A stretch of 64,000 bases of DNA, from NCBI GenBank assembly GCA_934486735.1, contig CAKSQL010000006.1, forward strand, positions 29,543-93,542, given 5' to 3'. The translations under genes and the position numbers were made by a program. The notes under the pieces are model-generated. The model ran no database searches, was not told the DNA's origin, and worked only from the letters and a program-made list of their open reading frames with translations. This DNA comes from an uncultured Clostridia bacterium (GTDB lineage: Bacteria; Bacillota; Clostridia; UBA1381). Of the stretch, positions 44,126 through 53,669 are shown piece by piece; position 1 is the stretch's first letter; every line of letters begins with the position of its first letter.

Positions 44126-46915
44126 TTACATATCGATATTTTTTTCGTCAATCAAAATGCCCGATTCATCGTATACTCCGACAAAAAGCCCGTTCCCCTC
44201 ACCCGACGGGAAAGAAAAACTTCCTTTCAAAATATCGCCTGCTTTTATACTCCTCGATATTTCTCCTCCGAACATTTTCTTTTGACCCGAAACGCTTGCC
44301 GAAAGTGTTATCTTTTCATCCGAATCTCCGTAATTTTCGGCAATGACAGTCAATAATCCGTTATCGCAGACTGCACTTTTTATTCTGACCCTGCATTCCG
44401 AATCTATCTCCAAAATCAGCGGTTCATAGGCTTTCGCGGTAAAGCTTTCACCAAGCGTTTCATTTGTCAAAAGGTTCTTCACACTTCTTTTTTTGCCTTT
44501 GTAAACCACACTCAAGCCTTGCAAATCGGTATATCGGTAATTGCAGATATTTACAAGAATTTTCCCGTTGTATTCTGTCGTTTTCCACTCCACACCTTCG
44601 GGCGGCAATGCGCCTGCCTCATCGCAGAGTTTCATATAGGAATCGCACGAATTGTATACAATTTCCGTCAAGTCATCGGACAGTTCAACGCTCTCCGATT
44701 TTTCAAAGCTGATATTTTTATCAAACTCATCCTTCGTAAAACATTCTCCAATCCATATTACCTTTTTTCCGCTCAATACGAATTTTTGAACAGCACTTTG
44801 CAAATTCCTGTCTGCATGCACAACATTCGGAACAATCAAAAGCTTGTAATCGGGCAGCTTGTCAATATCGTTTCCGGTGACAAATTCCACCTTTTGTCCC
44901 GCATAAAGACACGCATCGTATGCCTTATCCATCGCGGTAACAAAATCCTTATTGTACACACGTTCAAGATTTGAATAAAGAATCGCTGCATCTGCCTTTT
45001 TATCGTTGAATGCCGAAATTTCATACGACAGGCGATTTAAGTCAAGCGATGCCTTGCCGATTGCCGCCAGTGCATCGGGGCGTTGGAACACATTCCCCAA
45101 AAACAGGCTTGTTTCATTGCTTGTCTGCTCCCATGTCCATATTGTATCGGCATATCTGCCATGCAGCGCACCCTGGAATATATCTGCCGACACGAATTTT
45201 GCAACCATATCATCATATCTTTTCGACGAATCGCGGATTATATGATCCTCGGAATTAAACACAGGTGCGGTCTTGATTGATGAAAGAAAATCATACCACT
45301 TCATTTTGCCCTGTATCGGTCTTGACGGAGATTGGTAATACGCATGCGAATCATTGCCGCCGAAATCAGAAAATTCCGAAAACTTTTCCGCATCTGTTCC
45401 CCACTTCAGCCTGTCGCGTTCAAACTCGCCGCTGCCGTCCTGCGCAAAATAATCCTGAACCTTTGAATGTATCTTGACATTCGGCATAAGTTCTCTTATC
45501 TTATCCGCAATACGGCTGTGCCATGCGGCAAATTTCGTATCGTTATATTCCATCCAGTCATAAAATTCCCTTGTTTGGCTGACCTCAGACGGCATTTGAA
45601 TTTCATCGGCAGATGTATATGCTGTCCCGAATGCGCTGTTGATTGCATCAATTCCTTGATACTTTCCCAAAAGCCACTCATGCCAGTCCGAAAGAAGTCC
45701 GTCAATTTGAGAGCTGTCCGAGGTCGGCTCATTCGAAATACAAATACTCATAAGTGCAGGCTTGTCCTTTATCAGCGATATAAGCGTTTCTATATACTTA
45801 TCCATTATAATCCGGTGCTGCCTGTGATAGATATTTATATCGGGATAATAATTTTTCACAAACACCGGAAAATAATGCGGAGAAATAAGCAGGTCAACCG
45901 CAACATTGTTTTTCTCTGCCGAATCCAGCATCGGAATGATGTTTTTTTCGATGCCGTCCGTCACCGCTATATATTCATTGTTATCGCCGAATCTGTTTGC
46001 GTTCTTCTCGAAATTTCCGTTGTTTATAAGATTTTCCGCACTGCCGTCCTTTCGCACCGAAATGTTATCTATATATGCAGAGGCCTTTTTGTCTATAATT
46101 ATATTAAATCCCGTCTCTGTTTCTTCACCGGTGGTAAAGGTGTATTTATATGTTTTCCACAGGCTCGATGCGCCGATCACATTTCTCTCTGCGCCCGAAT
46201 ACGGAGTGACATATACGCTGTTTGCCGCATCTGCCTTAGCGGTCAGAGTGCATGTGTAGCTTGTATTCGGCTCTACCTTATAGCTTTGCCCAATTATGAC
46301 ATATCCGTCCGAATCGCCCCTTTCAAGCTTCAGCGACACCTCTCCGCCTCTCACATTCGCCTTATCATAATTTGCCTCGCACACCACATCGCCGCCCGAT
46401 GTAATCTTCCAGCCGTACGGCACCTTTGCCTCGTAAATCACGCTCCACGGACCTATCTCCTGCTGAGTTATATTTGCGCCCAGCTTGGCGAATTTATCAA
46501 AATTGTTCCTCGCCCCGGCAAAATGTCCGTAGCCGATAAAAAACACCGGTCTTTGCCCCCATGTGGTATCGGCAATGAGTTTATTTTTTGAAATATTTAT
46601 GTCCGATGTTTGATACCTCGGAGCGGAAAGCGGCTTTTTTTCGCCGTTTATATATGAAGTCAGCGCCGATTTTGTGCTTTTATATATATCGTCCAGCTTG
46701 GATGAGACATAGCTTTCATTGCTGATATTTTCTCCGCTTTGAAATTGCTCCATAACCGTTATATTCATTTGCTCATAAGGACAATCCATTCCCATTTGCT
46801 CACATTGTGACATCAAGTCTTTCAGTTCGCCGATCTTGGTTTCGTATCCTGTCGAATCAAACGCAAACGCTTTTGTACACAAGAGCAGCAAAATCGGAAA
46901 TATTATTTTTTTCAT
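44126..46915 (-). CDS. Secreted GH42-like beta-galactosidase with an inserted carbohydrate-binding-like domain
   Basis: This is a 929-residue protein with a short signal peptide (MKKIIFPILLLLCTKAFAFD) and AGAGGTGG before the ATG. The barrel starts at RPVFFIGYGHF (about 120). About 140 residues resembling a CBM4/9 sandwich (VEPNTSYTCTLTAKAD to AYIDNISVRKDG, about 165-300) are inserted after the first strand, and the barrel then resumes. Acid/base Glu396 lies in ISNEPT and nucleophile Glu556 in NSEDHII. A beta-galactosidase trimerisation-like domain (ADAAILYSNLERVYN, LLIVPNVVHAD) and beta tail follow. It acts outside the cell on galactosides or related chains; no anchor is visible. It is a paralogue of the next upstream gene (47013). 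Confidence 0.83.
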   Translation of the reverse strand: MKKIIFPILLLLCTKAFAFDSTGYETKIGELKDLMSQCEQMGMDCPYEQMNITVMEQFQSGENISNESYVSSKLDDIYKSTKSALTSYINGEKKPLSAPRYQTSDINISKNKLIADTTWGQRPVFFIGYGHFAGARNNFDKFAKLGANITQQEIGPWSVIYEAKVPYGWKITSGGDVVCEANYDKANVRGGEVSLKLERGDSDGYVIIGQSYKVEPNTSYTCTLTAKADAANSVYVTPYSGAERNVIGASSLWKTYKYTFTTGEETETGFNIIIDKKASAYIDNISVRKDGSAENLINNGNFEKNANRFGDNNEYIAVTDGIEKNIIPMLDSAEKNNVAVDLLISPHYFPVFVKNYYPDINIYHRQHRIIMDKYIETLISLIKDKPALMSICISNEPTSDSSQIDGLLSDWHEWLLGKYQGIDAINSAFGTAYTSADEIQMPSEVSQTREFYDWMEYNDTKFAAWHSRIADKIRELMPNVKIHSKVQDYFAQDGSGEFERDRLKWGTDAEKFSEFSDFGGNDSHAYYQSPSRPIQGKMKWYDFLSSIKTAPVFNSEDHIIRDSSKRYDDMVAKFVSADIFQGALHGRYADTIWTWEQTSNETSLFLGNVFQRPDALAAIGKASLDLNRLSYEISAFNDKKADAAILYSNLERVYNKDFVTAMDKAYDACLYAGQKVEFVTGNDIDKLPDYKLLIVPNVVHADRNLQSAVQKFVLSGKKVIWIGECFTKDEFDKNISFEKSESVELSDDLTEIVYNSCDSYMKLCDEAGALPPEGVEWKTTEYNGKILVNICNYRYTDLQGLSVVYKGKKRSVKNLLTNETLGESFTAKAYEPLILEIDSECRVRIKSAVCDNGLLTVIAENYGDSDEKITLSASVSGQKKMFGGEISRSIKAGDILKGSFSFPSGEGNGLFVGVYDESGILIDEKNIDM

Positions 46916-46952
46916 CTGTCCACCTCTTTAAAACTACCAAACGGCGCCGTCC

Positions 46953-46989
46953 GCCAACCGATAAGACAAATCACACATTATCGGTCGGC
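46953..46989 (-). other. Intercistronic hairpin between the two GH42-like genes
   Basis: A 12-bp stem with one G-T pair (46953-46964 with 46978-46989) and a 13-nt loop lies in the 97-bp gap. No T tract follows. It resembles the T-less hairpins in locus A. Confidence 0.6.
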
Positions 46990-47012
46990 AGTCCAGCCGC
47001 ACATATGCTTTC

Positions 47013-50000
47013 TCACTTTTTGACGGTGACAATTCTTGCCGCGCCGTCCCAGCTGACATTAAGACCAAAGCTCTCAGCCACAAAACGCAGCGGCAGCATT
47101 ATCCTGTCATTTGAAATTGTCGGAACACTGTCAAGCTTTTCTTCGCGTCCGTCAATATACGCAGTGTCGGAATCGATTGTAAGCTTAATTTCACGCCCGT
47201 TATATTTAAGTGTCGCGGTGCGCGCCGTATCATCCCATTCCGCCTCGCCGCCTATGTTTTCGGCAATCGCCCGTACCGGCAAAAGCGTCCTGTCATTTTG
47301 AATTATCGGCGCAGTTGAATAATTTTTGACATCTATCGCCCTTCTGAAGCCGCCGTTAATCAAAATCGGATCATCTATCCGGAGTTTTATCTCGTTCGGC
47401 TCCGAATACGACGTCCCGCCGATTTCAAGCAATATCGGCTGATGCGTTTGAAGCGTCACCACGTTTCCCTGTTCGGTCATGCTTCTGAGCTCCGTCGAAT
47501 TTTGAACCTCTTGTCCGTCTGCAAGAATCTTTATATTCACATCCTCCGCCCAGTCGTAGAGATTAAGATTTACAAGCAGCTTTCCGTTGTACTCGGTATA
47601 CATATACTCAACCTGCTTGATATCCTCGCCGGTTTCGGCATGAACCACGCGCACGCGGCGCATTCCGAGCGAATCGTATATATCCGAAAGCAGCTTTTGC
47701 AGATTCTCCGGAGATGTCATCTTAAAGCTGTCATTGACAGTCTCTATTATTTGCGCATTTTCGTGCAGCTCGCGCACTAAATTTTCGTCCAAGGGCTGAT
47801 TATGCTCGTCTCTTGTTAAGCTGTCACTGCCAAGCAAGACAAGTTTTCTTCCGGACTTTGCATAGTCCAAAAGCTTTCTTGCATTTTCTTCCTTGATATT
47901 TACGACATCGGGGCAAATCAAAACTTTATGATTGTATGCCTTTTCTATATTATTCTCCGAAACAAAGCCGGTTTTCTGTCCCGAATAAACGCTTGCCTCA
48001 TATGCCTTATACAAATTGTTTGCATATGAATTCTGATATATTCGCGAGGTATCCGACCACAAAAGAGCAGTATCGGGATTTTTGTCGGCAAGAGCCGCCG
48101 CCTCATACGAAAGCCTGTTCAAATCAAGCGATGAGCGTGAAACCTCCATTATCGCATCGGGTCTTGTCAAAATACTGTTTGCAAGTGCCTCATCGTAATA
48201 TTTTCTCGACCACACCCATATATTGGTGTATCCTCTGCCATGCAGAGCACCCTGCCAAATATCCGCTCCGACATGATATGCGATATTGTGGTCGTATCGT
48301 TTGGAGCTGTCCGCGATAATATGATCCTCGGTGTTGTACACCGGTCGATACTTGATTGAGGTCAAGAGATCATACCACATTGTCTTTTCAAGAGCGCTTG
48401 TCGATGTCGGATTTGTGTTGTTTCCATACATCTGCGCCTGCTTGACCGGGTTGTAGTAATTGAATGCGTCACAGCCGTGTACATCCGAAAATTCCGCATA
48501 CTTTTCAATATTCGAACCATACAGGATATGCACTCTCAAAGCCGCATCATCGCCATAAATGTTCTGCATTATTTTGCAATGCACCGGAATATCCGGCAGA
48601 TACTTATGCACTTCCTCGGCAGCCCATGAACTCCATTCGTATACGAGATTGTCGTTGAACTGCTTCCAGTCGTACAAAAGTACCGACGGCTGCGTATCTT
48701 TCGGCATTTGAACCTCGGAAAAATCGCTTAAATTCGTCCCGTTTATGCGATTGTATTCTGCCAAATCGTTGTTGTAAACGCCCTTTAAGTATTCCACGAA
48801 GTCATCATGATAATAATCCGAATTTGAACTTATCAGCGTAGGCTCGTTTGTTATGCATATGTTGGTGAGCGACTTGTATTTTGCGGCAGCCGGCAGAAGA
48901 TACTCAAGATATTTCGCCATGACCTCTTTTACTTCCTCGCTCTTGACATTCATCCACATCAATGAACCGCTGAGACCCTTTAAGCTTTCGTCCTCGATTA
49001 TGGCGGTCGGCCAATAGTGCGGTGACAACAGCAGAGACATAGAAACATTGTTTTCCTCGGCATCCTTTAATACCTTTGTTATATTTGACATGTTAAGCTC
49101 GGAAATTCGCTTGTTATCTCCGAAATCCTCGTACTTCGATTCGAAACTGTTATTTTTCAAAAGATTGGTTTTTGTGCCTTTCTTTCTGACATACAAATCA
49201 TCGAGCAGGATTTCGTCGGCAGTATCCTCTACAAATATCTGGAAAATTGTTGACGTTGTATTTGCCGGAGTGGTGTACTCAAAGGACACGTCTTTCCAGT
49301 CGTATGTTCCGCCCAATTGATTTCGGTTGTCATCGTTTGGCCATTCCAGGAGCGACATCCAAAACTTTTTCGCGTTTTCAGCCTTTACCTTGCCGCCGAA
49401 TTCGTAAGTTGTGTTCGGCTCAACGGTAACTCCCTGATAAAGCGCGGTGTAGCAGTCGCTTTGCATCGGGGTTTCACTTACAATTTTTACGTAATGCGTA
49501 CCCGAGCGCGCTACGTTTTTATCCTTTTCGATATTGTAGCTGCACTTGAAATTTTTATATTTAAGGCTGTAGCCCGGGATTCCGTTTCGGTCGGTAACAA
49601 TATTATATACGCCAAACTCTCTTTGAATTGTATTTGTACCGAGGTCATAGAAATTCGGAATATCCTTTGCCGCCTCGTCAAAATGTCCGTACCCCACAAA
49701 GAATACCGGTCTTTTTTCTACTTCATCACTGCCGAATTTCTTTGTATCGGCAAAATGAGTTGTGCCGTCTATTATAACATCACCGGTTTGGAACTTCGGT
49801 GATGTCATCGACTCTTTTGCGCCGGAAAGATAACTCTCCAGGCTGCTTTTTGTATCGGTATATATACGCTCAAGCTCCTCAAAGGTGTAGTCCATTATGT
49901 CATAATACTGTCTGTCGGCATCCTCTTTTATATAATCGACAAATCTCTCGAGAATAAATGCCGCGGGGTTTTCGTAATCGGTGGAAATGCCCTTGTCGTT

Positions 50001-51554
50001 ACATTCCTTTATCAGCGACTTTATTTCCTCCGCTTTCCCATTTAACTCCTCTGTTGAACTGTCATAAAAATCCGAGGTTGCCAATACTGAAACATTCTTA
50101 GGAAATTCCTGCGTACTTTCGCCGTCGTTCGCCGAAAAATCAAGTGCTTGAGTCCCTGCATCGTTAAACGTATATGAAAATTTTGCTTTTCTTCCGCTTT
50201 TTGCAGGGATCTTCACTTTCTTTTCGTCATTTTCAAGCTTGATTGTAAATTCCTTGTCCGTATCGGAATTATTCAAAATGCACGCGGTATACTCGTTTTC
50301 CTCGTAAACGGTACAGCTGTCCGCACCCTCGCACCATGCAAAGAAATCACAGTTTTCCGGAATCATTCGAAAAGTCTGGAATTTGTCGTTGACCTTTCCC
50401 TCGGCAATACCGGGCGAAAGCTGAAGTGCATACTTTCGACCGTTTCCGTCGTTATCGTTATAAATCGCGCAGAACTTTATCTCGTCCATAAAACCACCGT
50501 AGTACAAATCCCATGGGATTGCCGATTCGTAATAAGTGGTTTTTCCGACTCTTTTTGTATTCAGCAAAAGACCGTCCATCTGCTTTTCTCCGAAATCGAG
50601 TGAATATTTTCCGCCGCCCTCGTCAGAATAGCTATAGCCTATTTCCGCGCCGAAATTCACATCCTCTTTTGAAAGGCACAGCTGAATACTGTCTCCCTGC
50701 CAATACTCAGCGCCCTGCTTATCGAAAAATATATCATCTTCGGCAGTGGTCAGAAAATAGAAATATTTATCATCATAAGCAAAACTCATCGACACCTTTG
50801 CGTCGGTCTGCGATGTAGTATATGCCTGCACCTGCTCCTTTGTTTTCGGCAGATCAAGCTTTGTTGCGCCTGCCCAGTCCGATACATCTCCGTCTATTTT
50901 TACAGAGTTTGTTTTATATACCGGTATCACTTTCGCCGCCGCTACATTCTCGTTGAAATCCTCAAGCGAAAATTCATCTCCGACAATCGAAACCGCCCCC
51001 GAATCGGAGGATGTCTCAACATCTCCCTCAAAACCGGGATTTTTGAGCAGATTTTTACCCTTTACCCCATCATTGTATTCGCAAAATTCAAAATCATCTA
51101 CCCAAAAAGCCGTTGTCGGTCCATCCACAATTATTTTAAATGCAACGTACCCGGACGCCCCGGTATGAGTATATTTAAAGGAAAAATATGTCCAGTCATA
51201 CGTTTTTGATACCGGGTTTAAGTATGCTCTCGCACCCCAGTTTATACACGTACTTATCGAATTTATATTCTTCGCCTTTGCCCAAAAGCCGTATTGATAG
51301 GTCTTGCCCTCCTCAACGGGCACACTTTGTTCAAGATTCATGTAAACATTTGATTTATACGGCGTTTTTCGCGAAAGCTTAAGCGACGCCTTTCCGCTTT
51401 TGTATACCGAATTGTCAAGCTCCGCTGCCGCCTCCAGCGTTCCGCTGCGTCCGATCCCCCAGCCGCTTGTGCTGCCTGCGGCTGCGGAGGCGGCAGGAAT
51501 ATAAATTCCTGCCGCTAAAGCTATTGTCAGAAAAAAACTGATAATTCTTCTCAT
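47013..51554 (-). CDS. Large secreted GH42-like enzyme with CBM-like domains and a stalk (copper amine oxidase N) C-terminus
   Basis: About 1,513 residues. I start at the ATG at 51554, seven bases after GGAG, which opens the signal peptide (MRRIISFFLTIALAAGIYIP); an ATG at 51566 lies upstream. Order: a CBM4/9-like sandwich (25-175); a CBM9/DOMON-like domain (about 200-390, YDDKYFYFLTTAEDD, YWQGDSIQLCLS); a helical linker; a GH42-like barrel interrupted by another CBM-like insert; acid/base Glu904 in ITNEPT; nucleophile Glu1076 in NTEDHII; a trimerisation-like domain; and two stalk motifs at the end (NDRTLLPVRAIAE and NDRIMLPLRFVAESFG). The paralogue at 44126 keeps only the catalytic part. Extracellular beta-galactoside hydrolysis with polysaccharide binding is the likely role. 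Confidence 0.82.
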   Translation of the reverse strand: MRRIISFFLTIALAAGIYIPAASAAAGSTSGWGIGRSGTLEAAAELDNSVYKSGKASLKLSRKTPYKSNVYMNLEQSVPVEEGKTYQYGFWAKAKNINSISTCINWGARAYLNPVSKTYDWTYFSFKYTHTGASGYVAFKIIVDGPTTAFWVDDFEFCEYNDGVKGKNLLKNPGFEGDVETSSDSGAVSIVGDEFSLEDFNENVAAAKVIPVYKTNSVKIDGDVSDWAGATKLDLPKTKEQVQAYTTSQTDAKVSMSFAYDDKYFYFLTTAEDDIFFDKQGAEYWQGDSIQLCLSKEDVNFGAEIGYSYSDEGGGKYSLDFGEKQMDGLLLNTKRVGKTTYYESAIPWDLYYGGFMDEIKFCAIYNDNDGNGRKYALQLSPGIAEGKVNDKFQTFRMIPENCDFFAWCEGADSCTVYEENEYTACILNNSDTDKEFTIKLENDEKKVKIPAKSGRKAKFSYTFNDAGTQALDFSANDGESTQEFPKNVSVLATSDFYDSSTEELNGKAEEIKSLIKECNDKGISTDYENPAAFILERFVDYIKEDADRQYYDIMDYTFEELERIYTDTKSSLESYLSGAKESMTSPKFQTGDVIIDGTTHFADTKKFGSDEVEKRPVFFVGYGHFDEAAKDIPNFYDLGTNTIQREFGVYNIVTDRNGIPGYSLKYKNFKCSYNIEKDKNVARSGTHYVKIVSETPMQSDCYTALYQGVTVEPNTTYEFGGKVKAENAKKFWMSLLEWPNDDNRNQLGGTYDWKDVSFEYTTPANTTSTIFQIFVEDTADEILLDDLYVRKKGTKTNLLKNNSFESKYEDFGDNKRISELNMSNITKVLKDAEENNVSMSLLLSPHYWPTAIIEDESLKGLSGSLMWMNVKSEEVKEVMAKYLEYLLPAAAKYKSLTNICITNEPTLISSNSDYYHDDFVEYLKGVYNNDLAEYNRINGTNLSDFSEVQMPKDTQPSVLLYDWKQFNDNLVYEWSSWAAEEVHKYLPDIPVHCKIMQNIYGDDAALRVHILYGSNIEKYAEFSDVHGCDAFNYYNPVKQAQMYGNNTNPTSTSALEKTMWYDLLTSIKYRPVYNTEDHIIADSSKRYDHNIAYHVGADIWQGALHGRGYTNIWVWSRKYYDEALANSILTRPDAIMEVSRSSLDLNRLSYEAAALADKNPDTALLWSDTSRIYQNSYANNLYKAYEASVYSGQKTGFVSENNIEKAYNHKVLICPDVVNIKEENARKLLDYAKSGRKLVLLGSDSLTRDEHNQPLDENLVRELHENAQIIETVNDSFKMTSPENLQKLLSDIYDSLGMRRVRVVHAETGEDIKQVEYMYTEYNGKLLVNLNLYDWAEDVNIKILADGQEVQNSTELRSMTEQGNVVTLQTHQPILLEIGGTSYSEPNEIKLRIDDPILINGGFRRAIDVKNYSTAPIIQNDRTLLPVRAIAENIGGEAEWDDTARTATLKYNGREIKLTIDSDTAYIDGREEKLDSVPTISNDRIMLPLRFVAESFGLNVSWDGAARIVTVKK

Positions 51555-51577
51555 ATAGTTCTCCATTTCCCAATCTG

Positions 51578-53509
51578 TCAGAAGCTGCCTTTTGCTATAT
51601 ACGGATTCATTTCATCATCCCACAAAAATGCCTTTGCGCTGTATACTCCGTCAGATACGCTGTCCAGATTAATCGTTGCCTTAAGCTCGGCTTCGCCTGC
51701 GGCGGAATCCATTTGCTCAGCCTTTACAGCTTTATACAAGCTGCTGTCCTTATAAATCGCAAAGTACAATGCGTAGCTGTATCCCGGCTCGATTGTATTT
51801 ACGCTGATTGTCATATTATTCTCGCCGGCAACAGGTGACGGAACTGATTCATAGCTGTCGTCTGTCAAATCAAACTCTCCGATAACATATTTTTTGTAAT
51901 TTTCAAAAGAGCCGTTCTTTACATAATCATTTCCGTCAGCATCGGTAAGCGAAACATCGTCAATCCATGCACTGCCGATTCCGCCCGTTGCGAGGAATCG
52001 AATCTGTGAGCCGCCCTCTGCCGCCTGCATGGAAATTGTATATTCATACCAATTGTCACCGAGATCTGTGATTGTTCCGCTGCTAAGACCTTTTTCCGAT
52101 ATTGCCGCATTATTCGCATTTGAGAACATCACACTGCCGCCCAAAGTCTTATTCAAAGTATAAGCCTTAAATTTCAGAGTGTAACTCTTTGAGTAGTCGA
52201 AATTTTCCGGCAGATTCTGTCTGAATTCAACATATCTCTGATCCACCCACGAAGCCGGTGCTGCTATAAACATTGCATTTTTACCGCTGTATGCATGAGT
52301 TGTGTCTCTCGTTACAATATAATCTGTATTTCCTTTATTTACGGTTGTGCACATCCAGTCGTCAGGCTGAATCGAAAGCGCCGATTTCGGGCTGTCAAAT
52401 GTACCGTTGGCAAGGTGGTCAACGCCTGTGTCATTTCCATCCGAATCTGCTTTTACAACCATGAAATCGTCAAGATAAAGGTCGTGGCAATAGTTGTGAA
52501 TCTTCATTCTGAAACCTGTTTTGTTCTGACCTCCCGTCTTTACAACATACTGAGTCCAGCCGTCCGGAAGCTCCTTAACCGCCGTCGCCTTTTTGAGAAG
52601 ATTGTCATATTGGTCATTTCCGACTTCTATGGAATTTGGCATAAATGAACCCTTTGCCTTAAAATATATATTGTACGCAGACCAGTCAATGCCGCCCGCA
52701 CCGCTCGGAGTTGCAATATTTTTATGCATAACAAAACCATCGTTGTAAGCCGTTACATCATGCTTTAAATGCAGCGTTTTGTTGCCGTTTTCATCCTTTA
52801 CGATTTCCGCTGTCGGAATCACATTGTCAACACCGCCTCCGTTGGTTATATCCCAGCCGTAGTCGCTCAAACTCTCGCCGGTTGCCGTCGGTATCGGCTC
52901 AAAGCCGCCGTCCGTCATAAGCTGATATCCTTTTCTTCCCTCGGTTGTGCCTGCATATGATACGCTGATATCGTCTATGTACAAATCCCTTGCCTCGCCG
53001 TAGATATAGAGGTTGAAATCCGTTTTTTCTCCGTACGGATACGCGAAGTCAAAGTATGCCTTTGTCCAGCCGTTTTCGTCCGGTCCTTCAAATGTGATTT
53101 TGCTGTCGGTAAGTCTTATATTCGTTCCTCTTATGCCGCTTTCCTCACAGTCAAATGTTCCGAGCTGGATTCCCCATTTTTCATATACGCCCTTGATATA
53201 AAACTGGGTTCTGAATGTGTTTACACCGTCGGTATCCCATTCTCCGAACGGTCTTTTTGCGCTGTGTGTAAGCTTTATTTTCCGCGCGGTTGTGATTCCG
53301 TCCGGGTAGTTGATATGCAGCGAATAGTTTCCGCTGTGCGCCTCCTTGTTTGTGAACTCGGCATAATGAGTGTCGTCCTGCAATGCGTCATTCAGATAGC
53401 TGATCGTCCAGCTGTTGTTCACCGCCGTATCCTCCGCTTTCGCCGGCATTACAAGCGCGGTGCAAAGCATTGCAACCGAAGATACTGCCGCAATTGTTTT
53501 TTTCATCAT
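51578..53509 (-). CDS. Secreted protein with three CBM4/9-like domains
   Basis: This is a 643-residue protein with a signal peptide (MMKKTIAAVSSVAMLCTALV). Three beta-sandwich units follow at about 25-190, 195-360 and 365-540. Each opens with a YxLMTDGGFEP- or LANGTFDSP-type strand and ends with an IDDVSL/LYLDDFMV strand, the pattern of the CBM4/9/16/22 carbohydrate-binding superfamily. The tail (540-643) is another beta domain ending AKAFLWDDEMNPYI, a form also seen near the N-termini of the 21349 and 25350 proteins. No catalytic domain is present, so it is a glycan-binding protein or a surface cofactor of the adjacent GH42-like enzymes. It lies 23 bp before the 1,513-residue gene. Confidence 0.8.
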   Translation of the reverse strand: MMKKTIAAVSSVAMLCTALVMPAKAEDTAVNNSWTISYLNDALQDDTHYAEFTNKEAHSGNYSLHINYPDGITTARKIKLTHSAKRPFGEWDTDGVNTFRTQFYIKGVYEKWGIQLGTFDCEESGIRGTNIRLTDSKITFEGPDENGWTKAYFDFAYPYGEKTDFNLYIYGEARDLYIDDISVSYAGTTEGRKGYQLMTDGGFEPIPTATGESLSDYGWDITNGGGVDNVIPTAEIVKDENGNKTLHLKHDVTAYNDGFVMHKNIATPSGAGGIDWSAYNIYFKAKGSFMPNSIEVGNDQYDNLLKKATAVKELPDGWTQYVVKTGGQNKTGFRMKIHNYCHDLYLDDFMVVKADSDGNDTGVDHLANGTFDSPKSALSIQPDDWMCTTVNKGNTDYIVTRDTTHAYSGKNAMFIAAPASWVDQRYVEFRQNLPENFDYSKSYTLKFKAYTLNKTLGGSVMFSNANNAAISEKGLSSGTITDLGDNWYEYTISMQAAEGGSQIRFLATGGIGSAWIDDVSLTDADGNDYVKNGSFENYKKYVIGEFDLTDDSYESVPSPVAGENNMTISVNTIEPGYSYALYFAIYKDSSLYKAVKAEQMDSAAGEAELKATINLDSVSDGVYSAKAFLWDDEMNPYIAKGSF

Positions 53510-53669
53510 ATTTTCTCATTCCTTTCCGTACCGCAGCCGAAGATAAGTAATCCGAGTTTATATGAAATGGCACAAATTCGGCATTGTCCGTACCATTTTT
53601 TTCAAATTCGATGTTCGGATTGCTTTTTTCGGCTTAAGACACTATAAATTTTAATATATCATAATGCGC

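Noticed and set aside
45467..46591. 374-residue plus-strand frame inside the GH42-like gene
   Set aside because: Antisense to a well-supported gene, rich in Cys, Ile and Arg, with no domain; a shadow of codon bias.
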